DNA of 64,000 nucleotides, taken from positions 43,504,722 to 43,568,721 of the forward strand of contig OX365952.1 of NCBI GenBank assembly GCA_947247005.1, written 5' to 3'. Below, in pieces: positions 35,978 to 47,100 of this stretch. Under the pieces are notes generated by a model, which was not told where the DNA came from, searched no databases, and saw only the letters and a list, made by a program, of their open reading frames with translations. Both the position numbers and the translations under genes were made by a program. How positions within the stretch are numbered: the first letter of the stretch is position 1; each line of letters begins with the position of its first letter. This DNA comes from Spisula solida. Taxonomy: Eukaryota > Mollusca > Bivalvia > Venerida > Mactridae.

Positions 35978-37250
35978 GGACGTTTGATACAGTTGTTTAT
36001 GCGCATCATTTCTGCGCATATAGCTTAAACGATGATAGAGGCCGCGTTTTGCACTGGATCGTCATGAAAATTGGACAAAATGTTTGTCGTGATACTATCT
36101 AGGGTTAGTATAAATATGGTTACTTTGGAGTAAAAACAAATTCACTGAGAGAATAATATGAAAACACTCTGCGTGAAATAGCGGTTACATTTTCAGTCAT
36201 TTTTGTGAAATTAGAAATTATTACTTAATGGGTTACATGTACCCATTTATAATGAGTGTTTGTATTGCCTGGGACTACACAGATCCCCTTTTACTGATAT
36301 ATAGGGAATAAATTAATGATATATTGACTAAAAGAGTGAAGATTATTCAAGTGAGCGATTCAGGGCCAATATATGCCCCCTTCCTATATGGAATGCGACG
36401 TCACTGCCAAATTAGGAAAAAGGGGAGATAATTCAGCCATAATAGCACAAAGTGTAGCGTGATAACCTATGTTTTATTTTAATTTTTAGATGAAGTACAC
36501 TTTAATCAACATCATTAGCCAAAAATAAATTATGACAAGACTTGAAATTATGGGAAAAAACATATATGCAAAATGTACTAATTTGGTATTTTTGCGCCAT
36601 TTTACCGCGCTTTTCATAACAAAGAGACACAATTACGACGTAACTGCACCTAAAATAATTCTTGTAACACGTCAATTTCTTCTAAGTTTATATTTACTAT
36701 ACTTTTATGTACATAATATGCAAATGTAAGTACTCTTTTGGTATTAGAATATTTTTTCCGCGCAGATACTGCGTCACTTTTACGCAATTTCAAGTTTTTT
36801 ATGATATAGGGGGAGAATAATGACGTCATAGCGCCAAAAGTAGTCCTGTGACCTATCTTTTTTACCAATTTTGTGTATTTGTTTTGTCTTTTTAGCAGTC
36901 AATTTTCGGAAATTTTTACAATTATTGTTTTGTCAAAAAATTACGAATTTTCTTATCAATACCAAAAGTGTATAGGAATGTTTGGATAATATGTGTTTGT
37001 TCATACAAACCCATTGAAATGATTGAAACAAGAAAAAATATCGATTTTAATGCAAAAATGAATACATTGCGAAACATCAGAATTTTTGGTCATTTTCTTG
37101 AAAAGTGATGTTGCAAAAGGGCCAATGACCCCTTAAATAGTACCGCGACTTACCTTTTTTATTTCACATATTGCTTCAGTATACATTAAACAATAATTGT
37201 GCCTATTTTTAGGTATCTTTTTAAAAAAATACTAACCCTATCAAACGTCC
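35978..37250. mobile_element. 1.27-kb TIR element with TTAA borders
   Basis: GGACGTTTGATA at the left is mirrored by TATCAAACGTCC at the right, and TTAA flanks both ends (35974-35977, 37251-37254). A TTAA target is typical of piggyBac-type elements. It has no transposase. The interior has several ATGACGTCA/GACGTCAC motifs (CRE-like) near 36390 and 36820. Confidence 0.6.
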
Positions 37251-37335
37251 TTAAAGAAAGTTTGAAACAAATGTTTAGAGGCTGTACAATGTGTAATTTG
37301 TTAAGACAAAAAAGGAAAAGGTCAGGTTTTACGAA

Positions 37336-37758
37336 ACAAGAGGGCCGGCTCATCTGAGGCCATCGACATTTTGAATGAATTCAAATGCCTTAAAAGTTTG
37401 GCTTGAATGAATTACATGGGCAGCAGTTCAGTGACCAGTATCAAATGCCTTTAAAGTTTGGCTTGGATGAATTACATGGGCAGCAGTTCAGTGACCGCAG
37501 TATAAAAGATGTCATTTTAACACTTAAAACATGGATTTTAACCCTTTGACCTACAAAGGTAGTGAACCAGAATGGTTGATACTATCGTTTAAAGAGAAAT
37601 ACCAAAAGGATCATTCCAGTACAGTTTGGTCAAAATCCATTCAGTTATTCCGGAGTAGATAGCTAAGCATTTGAAGAAATGGTTGACAGACAATGCATGC
37701 TAGACATGCAAACATCCTAAAAGCTCACCTTGGGCACTTTGTGATCAGGTGAGTTGAA
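37336..37758 (-). mobile_element. GCTCACCTG-related repeat, reverse copy
   Basis: AACAAGAGGGCCGGCTCATC at the left and CACTTTGTGATCAGGTGAGT at the right. A 66-bp internal direct duplication (AAATGCCTTAAAAGTTTGGC ... CAGTTCAGTGACC) is visible at 37382-37495. Confidence 0.65.
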
Positions 37759-37872
37759 ACATTTTATCAATGAAACATTAAACTTTAAAAGTGAGTTCAA
37801 CGTAACAAGAGTGAACAATATAATGATAAGCTAGCCTAGAGTCAGCTTGTATTTTACATCTTCTCTAATCAC

Positions 37873-37878
37873 TTTAAT
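37873..37878 (-). terminator. Candidate polyadenylation signal ATTAAA of the macro/Deltex gene
   Basis: ATTAAA reads on the minus strand 114 nt after the TAA. It is the first canonical or near-canonical hexamer downstream of the stop; the next AATAAA on this strand is some 800 nt away inside a transposon. Transcript ends were not observed. Confidence 0.35.
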
Positions 37879-37991
37879 TGTATGCCCAAGAGGGCCCGAA
37901 ATTGGAAATAATGATTATTCTATTCTTCATATCAATGTTGAAATATGCTGTAGAATGCATGTCCTATTATATACTGCCACCAACCAAGGAA

Positions 37992-38160
37992 TTATAATCT
38001 AGTTCCAAGATTGGTTCTTAGATCAACAGTTACTGTCTCCTTGAAAGTATCATCTTTCAACTTTTTCAGGAACTTTTTGTCAATATCTGCATGTGTAACA
38101 CCTTTGACTGCGAGTTCATCTGTCACCCTGTCTAGATAGGTGGCGTCGGGGTATCCAAAC
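37992..38160 (-). CDS. Exon N: last coding exon, end of the DTC domain
   Basis: A 169-nt exon (residues 1869-1924) with TAA at 37994-37992. It reads FGYPDATYLDRVTDELAVKG, the invariant end of the DTC domain. FGYPD rather than HGYPD groups it with DTX3/DTX3L rather than DTX1/2/4. The tail after VKGVT continues for about 30 residues as a charged helix, slightly longer than in vertebrate relatives. The acceptor TTTTCTAG precedes 38160. The exon closes the open frame and ends the gene. Confidence 0.95.
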
Positions 38161-41100
38161 CTAGAAAATATCATGTTATGTTTTACAATGGAATACTAAG
38201 ATAAATTTTATCATTTAAATTCAATTGGTAGATCACAGTTTTGATCATTTTGATAACGGTTCTTGCTTCAACACAACAAGTGAAATGCGGTATTAATGAT
38301 AAAAGATTTAAAATATTGGGATGACATCAATATGGACTCTTTCATTATGTGAAGTTCCAATTAAATGCCATCAGTACTGTTCAAGTTATGGGCTGGACAA
38401 GCATTAATTTATGTACAAGGTAGATTCATGGTTATTGGCACTGCACTTCTCCTCATTGAGATCTATTCACCTATGAAGTTTCAAATTTATATCTTTTAAA
38501 TTGTATGAGTTATGGCCCGGACAGAATTAAGTATGAAAAATTACAAAGGGGATTAAATAAAAAAATATATAATGTAGAGTTATGGTTCTTATGCACTGCA
38601 CTTTCCCTCACTGAGATATATCCACCTATGAAGTTTCAAATTGATATCCCTTATACTGTATGAGTTATGGCCCAAACAAGAATTGAGTATGAAAAATGAC
38701 AAAGGAGAATATCTAAAAAAATATGCAATAAAGAGTTATGGTTCTTATGCACTGCACTTCCCCTCACTGAGATCCATTCACCTATAAAGTTTCAAATTGA
38801 TATCTCTTATACTTTTCAAGTTATGGCCTGGACAAAAATATAGGACGGAGGGACAAAGCGGCAACTATTATGCTCCCCTGAATTTTCAGGGAGCATAAAA
38901 AGCGGAATGCCCTAGCTGAATGACCTAGTTTCAACAGTAAAACGGCTAAAATACCTAGTTTTAGCTGTCTGAAGTCCTAAAAAGTTAACAACTCACTGTG
39001 TATTAGGTTTGGTATCAGTTTTATGATGAATATCATTCCACGTTATGACACCCTGTTCTCCAGTAGTACGGGATGTTCCAATAGTAAACACTAGGCTACG
39101 CTCAAATGCTATTTTCATCATTGCACAAATTTGTCGTCCCTCATCTGTATCCGGAAGGTAACCAGTCCGATTTATACCCTTATAAGGCTTGCCAGGTTGG
39201 GGATGATTAGGCTGAAGCAAAGTGAACAGAAATAATGAGCTGACTGACTAGATATAAAATTACAGTAACTGCTCTATGAGTGAATCACTCAACATAACAA
39301 GAGAGCCATTGACCCATTGTGGATACAGTAAAACCTTTTCAGATCGACCCTCTATAACAACACCTTCAAAATTTCCCTAAGCCTATATTTACTATACATT
39401 TAACTTCTGTAAAGCAACAACCTCTAAACAATGGCCAATATTTGCAGCTCCCAAAGTGTAACTCTACAGAGGTTGCACTGTATTTTAAAAACACACAAAA
39501 AGTATTTAACTTACCCCTTGCTTGGATGATAGGAAGGTATAAGTCAATGCTAGGCAGTAATCTTTATTATATCCACTCAATCTTCTCCGGACCTTTTTTA
39601 TCTCTAAAACTCCATCGGGCTGATCCCCGGTTACAGTCCCACACACCTGACCACATGTTGGACACACCTTCTTCACCTGAATACAGTCAGAATGTAATCA
39701 ACAAAACTGAGCTTAAATACATACATGGAATTCTACCAGTAGCCCACAAACTTTGTAGTTTCAATCTTGACCCCAGGAGGGGCCTAACACTCTCACCACA
39801 ACCACTACCTACAAATTGAGTTTTCCATAACAGAAGGTATTGATCAGAAACCATCAGTTTGAGACCTGCTCACCTATCCAATTCATACCTTAATCTAATA
39901 ACTAAAACATGATTTTCAACTTTTTCGAACACTAGGCCCTGATCTCCCAAAGTATCTCAGGTTTTGTGCTACCAATTGTAGTCCAGCCTCTCATGGAAAT
40001 TAGGTCAAATATGCATGACAGTATTTAGATGAGATTTAGCTCAAGTTGGGATGCTTCGGAAGATCGGGACCTGTAGTCGGGAGTCCATACGAAGAAAATA
40101 TGACGAGCCATGGCATCGGAGAGTAGAATGTGGCATCCATGCTATATGTTATCTTTGATATGTGTGTAATCTGAAACGGCCGGATGCCATCCGTGATTTT
40201 GCCTCGTTTTCTCAGAATTAGGTCAAAGGTCAAATGAGTGCATTTTTTATAGATCTCACTCGAAATATCATTATATCTCTGTCAGTTTTCGGTCAATTTT
40301 TTTACAAATGGTATCAAAATGAAGCTAATGCACTGGGCTATTAATAAAAATAACTTTTTATAAATTCATGCATTTGTGTACTCATGAATATTGATGAGAA
40401 CACCTAAAATTAGCAATATTTTTCATAAAAATTAGACGTGTATGATTCATATATTTATTATAATGTCGTCATTTATGCAATTTGAAAGCCTAAATGATTC
40501 TTATTTAATGGTGAGATACTAAGCTATTGATATGTTAACTTGTAACTTACCTTATCATTGATTTAAGGGCACACGTTTGCTTAAAGTGGGTGGGGGTAAA
40601 ATGACACATGAACCCAAACTTACATAATAGCGTCAAAAGTATTATAAATAAGTAATATTATATTTGCATTGATTTAAATGGGATGACAAGTAACAACTAT
40701 TGTATTGGTTTTGAAATGTACCAATTCATTTAAAGTATGTCAACATTCGTTTAAGGAGGAATGAGCTACCTACACTTAGGCATACACGTGAGCTGCAAGT
40801 AGTAATTTCAAGTTTAGTATGATAAATAAGAACAAACATAAAATTAGGTTCAAATTATGCTATAGGAATATTAAAAGATGATGATAATCAAAATGATTTT
40901 GCAAATTGTTCATACACGTTTACTTGTTCCTTTGTAAAAGCTCAAAATAGGTGGGGAATGGTTCATTTTAAAGCATGAATACTGTTACATAATAATATAT
41001 TTCCATACAGCACCAGATTGATATTTTAATTCATGTCTTGTTTAAATTAGAATGAATATAGAGTTAAAACATGCTTTTCATGTTATAACATCTACAGAGT

Positions 41101-44100
41101 ACCAAGAAACAGCAGGTACCAATGCCCGTCCGTGGGAGATTTGATCATTAAACACAAGGTGCATATACCCCCTTAAGTACTTAAGACAATAACGTTCTTG
41201 TCAATTTTAAACTATGATTCTATACAAAAAACGCCACAAATCATTCATGAAATTATAGTGTATATATGTACAAATAAGACAAGTTACAATGTCGATGTTT
41301 AGTTTGAGATTGATTGTGAACATTTGCTGTGGATATATTAAATTTTGCACGTGAATTTACAAACACCTTCTCAGTTCGATGCAAGTAGTATGAAGAATTA
41401 GTAGATCACGTCTTGATTTCTGTATTCATTATGGATGCATCGGCTTGTATCCGTATACAAGTGCCTGGTTGGTAATTTGCTCTTGTGGTGTGCAGTTCGA
41501 GCGCATCACTTCGCATCACTTCACATCACTGGGGGAGCAGTGACCTAGAGGTAGGGAGGCGCGCTTCGGTCGAAAGGTCCCGGGTTCAATCCCCGTCTCG
41601 ACCACTGCTCAAATTTCTCTGAGCAAGAATAACCCACATGCTCCACTCAACCAAGGTGTGAATTGGTGCCTGTTAGGGCGATGTCTGTTCACGTTCAATA
41701 GATCTTTGCGCCGCCGATAGATGTTGGCTGCACACTCACTAGGAAACTCGAACGCAGGGTTCCTTAGGTAGCCCAATGACCAGGGAAGTTAAAATGTCAC
41801 AGGGTGGCTGAACAGCTGAACTGCTGAAAGCAGCTCTCGAATATTAGGTATTTTTTAACTTCTTGGCGGAAGTATTTAAAGCCTTGTTTTATAGAGCTTT
41901 AACAAACAGGAGTCATTAACAAGTTTGTACAACTCTCTGTCTCATCTGAATGTACGTCTCTTCTAATATCCAACAGAAGGTCATATCTTTTCAAGCAGAA
42001 GAATAGTTTCACATCTCGCCAAAGAGAGAAACCCAACAATGATACGGTAGTCATTTGGGGACATGTTCTGATAACTATATGTACAGTACACAGTTTGGTT
42101 TTCTTTGATGGCACAACTTTCATATAGACTTGAATATTTGAATGTCCCAGATGGTGATTCTATATACATCTATATCATGCCATCCGATCATTATTTTGAT
42201 ACCCTTCATACTCTTCTTTAGCAAGTATGCAAACTAGGCTTGACTACAAATCAACACCAGAGAGACACAAGTCATACTTCAGACCTTTGCTGAAGTCTTA
42301 GATATTGATCAGTTTGACAACATTATTACATTTAATAGACAAACATAGCTAACCTTTTTTGATCAGCATTATATAGATTACGTCAAATTTGGAAAATCTA
42401 AATAGTACAACAAAACAACTACTAGTAAGTTGCGAATCTGCGAATCTATCAAGCAAATTTAAGCTAACATGAAGATACTCATGAGCTGTCAAGTTTCCAC
42501 AACGGCTACCTATGACAAATCTGAAAAATATTTTGGCCCAAATATTTTTAACATATTATATCTTGACAAATTCTACCTGTCTCCTTCAACTATTATCAGA
42601 CGTAGGCTTCCGGTAACTGGGAGAATTCCCCAGAACATATGTCGGGACTATGCCAAGGTACACGATGCGAACTTATCAGCGATAAGGAATTACACATTTG
42701 TTTATGTCTCTCGATACTACCAATCTTCTTGCAGAACTTGATCCCAACACCTCCCGAAGTCCCTAATTTCCATCGGGAGTAAATCATTGAGTGGGACAGA
42801 CGTATAACTTCAGGACCACACCGGGAGTCATCCGATGTCTACCGATATCCCCACACCGGTTACTCAAGATGACCCAAAATGTCTCATGCCTTACCTGAAG
42901 TTTCCTTTCAGAATTGCAATCCTGAGACCGCGAATGTGTCTCCAAAGTATCACTGGGATGCCTAGCGCATAAGTTTACATGGTAACTGGTATTCCCGAGT
43001 CTCTGTAGCGCTTCTGGGATGCCTTCCCGGGTTATTCCCGACATGACAGCGCGAACACATCGGGTAAAAATATGCATGCATTGAATTTCCCTGACGTATG
43101 TACATGTACTCGCGTTTTCACAAGATGTCTCAAAACGTTCACGAAGCTTACCCGAGACACCGGATGCCTTCTCTGAGATAAATGGGACCGTAGACGCCTG
43201 CTAAACTCTTAAATCCACCGGAAGTACATCCCTAAGGAAGAGGAATTGACGCATAACGAGAGTTTTTGCAATACATCCCGATACTCCTTGATCATCATGA
43301 TTCCTCCTGATGTCACAACTTGTCTGATGACTTCCCCAATACTTCTCCTAGACCACGAGCAACCTGTTTACGATGCCTCCCGAATCTCTATTGGGAGTTC
43401 ATCCCCTAGACAAAGACATACGCAATGGGAAATGTATATGCTTCAAGCGTCTCAATTGATACCTCGTGGCATTAAGAGACCATAACACGACTGAAAACCT
43501 CAAGGCGAAGAACAGTAAAGGCTAAACCTGAGGAAAAACGGAATCAATGAAGAGAACTGAATGATAAATAAGTAAGGCATCCTTCGCTTGAAGCACCCAA
43601 AGCATATAAATGACCCTCGCATCTTTTAATGACATTTGGCATACTTTGCGTCTTTTCGTTATCGTCTGTACATTGTGGTAGCTTTCTCTTACAACAAGCT
43701 TGTTCTTTCTTAGTATGTCTCTGACCTTGTTCGCAAACTAAAGGAAAGTAACTCAGCGAGTATCGACTTTGGTTTTACTCATTAGCAAGATGTAATCATT
43801 TGATTGTGGCATGGGCATACTAGTATCAGGTCCAGAAGTAATTCGACGCATCGGACAACATTTTCTACCTCGTTTGAATCCAAGTTGTGTAGTCTTTATT
43901 GATCAGCTTATGATTTGTAAAGTCACAATAGAAACGTTCAAAAGGGAAATTACTCATATGTGCATTCAATACCTAATCACCATTACTTACTTCACATTGC
44001 TACTGATTAAAATTGCAACAAACTGTATTTACTAAGGCTTTATAAACATTATGAAAGTACGGACAAGTCAGGGTAAGAAAGAAATGAACTGCAATTGGCT

Positions 44101-47100
44101 AAGAATACCGTTTTCGTGTTCTTCAATACGACTCTATACATGCAACTAAAAGAACCCGGTAGTTTGTTAACAAATACCAACTTATTAATTAAGAGGTTAA
44201 TATACCAGGCGACATTTTACGTTGACGGCACTACATGTTTTCTTGGATTGGAATTGGTATAATTTGTATAATAACGGTAGAAACTACTGTGGTTTGCCGA
44301 TGATTATAAGAATAAATAATACAGTTCCAAACGTCATGTACAAACATATATTGTGTAATGAGACATATTTATTGCATTTTTTATAATTATTAAAAGGCAC
44401 TGCTTGTTTATCACTCAGATATAGATCCTGATTTGGACGCTATTTGTCATACATGTTCAATACATTATCAATATTTATAAATATGCAAATTAGTTAATTA
44501 GCATAATATTTAAGTAAGTCAAAATCAATTTCCACGAATAAATCATATTTGGATATAAGGAATATGTTTAATGAGTGTTTAATGTTGATTCTGACTGTAT
44601 TGAGATTTTTACGTTCTGGTTTAAATTTACCCCACCCACCTTTGGCGGTCATTCTCGGTGGAAATAAATTATATTTATCTATAAAAATATACATTTAACG
44701 AAAGCCCTATGTCTTCTCATGATTTTGGTACAATTTGGATCTTTAAATAATAGAAATAAGGAAGTTATGGCATACATTTGTCAACTATACAAGTAGATTT
44801 TTAACGAAAATTTACCAATTTTTGACTTCCTCATTAATATTCATGAGTATGTAAATGTGATAATTTGCATAAAATCATTGCAAATGAAGAACCAATTCAT
44901 TAGCTTCATTTTGATACCATTTTGACCATTCTACCTGTAGAATTAGCCAAGATATGGTGCAATATGCACTTAATTGACCTTTGACCTCATTTATGACCTT
45001 CACAGAGGGTTTTGCGCGTGGCATCCACCCAAACCATATACAACTGGTATTGGGCAATTCAAATATGGTATTGAAACACTTCTACTAAAAAATGCCATGG
45101 GCCATGAAAAATAAGCGACTTTTGTGCCGATGGACTCCCAACTACTGGTTAACAAAGGCAGAGAACTAAAGGGAAAAATTCATGTGAGTGATATAGTGGC
45201 TTTATACTTTATAAAATGTACTGATATACAAAGCAGGCACTAGACATATTGTTTTCCATACCTTTAAGTATCCATCTATACAATCATACAGAAGAAATGT
45301 CCACATTTCAGCAGACACATTGTTTTCCTTACCTTAAAGTATCCATCTATACAATCGGTACAGAAGAAATGTCCACATTTCAGCATCTTTGGATTATCCA
45401 TCTGATCCATACAGATAACACACATCTTCACCTCCTGGCTTGATGCCTTCACCTAACATGTATAATATATACACTGACAGTGATGTTTTGGGGGCTTTTT
45501 TAGTGCCGAATATAGGCACTTTCCCCTAGCAAAATAACCTTCATTTTCCCCAAAAAAAAAGATATATTTTTTTACGAGAAATAATGTATATATTATGTTC
45601 CCCCTTTTGTTCCCATTGGTTTAAGAGCAACTAGCGGAATGGCTGTATTTAAGTCAATACAATAGATTTTCAGACTGGCATAAGTCGTTGCTACATATGA
45701 CTTGAGTATAATCAGTAGAAATAAACAAAATTTGAACAATTAATAACCAAAATAATCTTTTTTAATTATCCCAAAATTTGCGAATTGTCGCTCTGAATTT
45801 CCCAATTTTATGGGCACAGGCTGTTTCATTTTGTTCAAGAAAAATCACTGACTGAGATGATGTTCTAACCAGTCAGGTAGAATTTCTAGGCTTGTTAGAA
45901 GTTTAGGAAGTAATTTTATCACATATTAGTACCGTGATCTTCCATGTGAGAACAAATGACAGAACAATGTTCTCCAACACACATGCTAACAAATGCTTGA
46001 CGGCACGAAAACGAAATGTTGTCGGCTTAAATTCGTTATTTCTGACCTTGTTTTGACTCAGTAACTATGGTAAAAACACCACTCGTTGTCTTTGGGATCA
46101 ACATTTCTTTAACTTGTCACAAAAACAAATAAGGCTCACTTAACAAGGCAGTCCAAAAGACGGCTATAATCCCCCGCCGCATTAATGAACAGTGGAATTG
46201 TCCAACAAGTTAAACATTTGCTACGAGTACATGCAATTTGGCCCATGCATTAAAAAAATAAGGAGCGGATGGGAAATGAAAGGTTCAAACCTTTGACCTT
46301 TTAACTGTGACCTTGCGCTTGAACCGGCATGGTTGGAATGTGGGTTCTGTATGTCATCTTTATTAGTTACACATTTGGCATCAGTTTCATGCAATTGGGC
46401 TTAGGCGTTAAAAAGTTATAGAGTGAACACGAAATGTAAGATTTAAACCTCTGACCTTGAACGGTGATCTTGACCCCACATGGTTGAAATTTTGGTTCTA
46501 CATGTTGGCTTTATTATTTATACATTTGGTATGAGTTTCATGCAATTCGGCCCAGCCATAAAAAAGTTAAAGAGCGGACATAAAATGTAAGATTTAAACT
46601 TTTGACCTTGAACTGTGACCTTGACTTTGAACCAGCAAAGTTGGAATATGGGTTCCGCACACCGTCATCATTAGTTACATATTTGGTATCAGTTTCATGC
46701 AATTCGGCCGAGGCATTAAAAGGTTATGGAGTGGACACGGAATGCAAGATTCAAACTTTTGACCTTGAATTGTGACCATGACCTTGAACCGGCATGGTTG
46801 GACTGTGGGTTCTGTATGTCATCTTTATTAGTTACACATTTGGTATGAGTTTCATGGAATTCGGCCCAGGCCTTAAAAAGTTATGGAATGGACACGAATG
46901 TAACATTCAAACCTTTGACCTTGAATTGTGACCTTGACCTAGAACCGGCATGGTTGGAATGTTGGTTCTGCATGTCGTCTTTATTAGTTACACATTTGGT
47001 ATGAGTTTCATCCAATTCATCCCAGCCATTAAAAAGTTATGGAACGGACACGCATGTAAGATTCAAACCTTGGACCTTGAATTGTGACCTTGACCTTGAA

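Larger units (their letters stand above)
40060..45145. mobile_element. About 5.1-kb element with long (~350-base) inverted arms inside the RING intron
   Basis: The left arm (40060-40450) reads GTAGTCGGGAGTCCATACGA, AGCCATGGCATCGGA, GGATGCCATCC, TTAGGTCAAAGGTCAAATGA, ATGGTATCAAAATGAAGCTA and ACTCATGAATATTGATGAG. The right arm (44800-45145) gives the same order as reverse complement (for example TAGCTTCATTTTGATACCAT at 44902, GGAGTCCATC at 45130 reversed). The arms are divergent, so the element is old. The interior has no transposase; it holds a SINE (41530) and a degenerate CCCGA/CGGGA repeat cluster (42730-43420). Boundaries are approximate. Confidence 0.6.
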
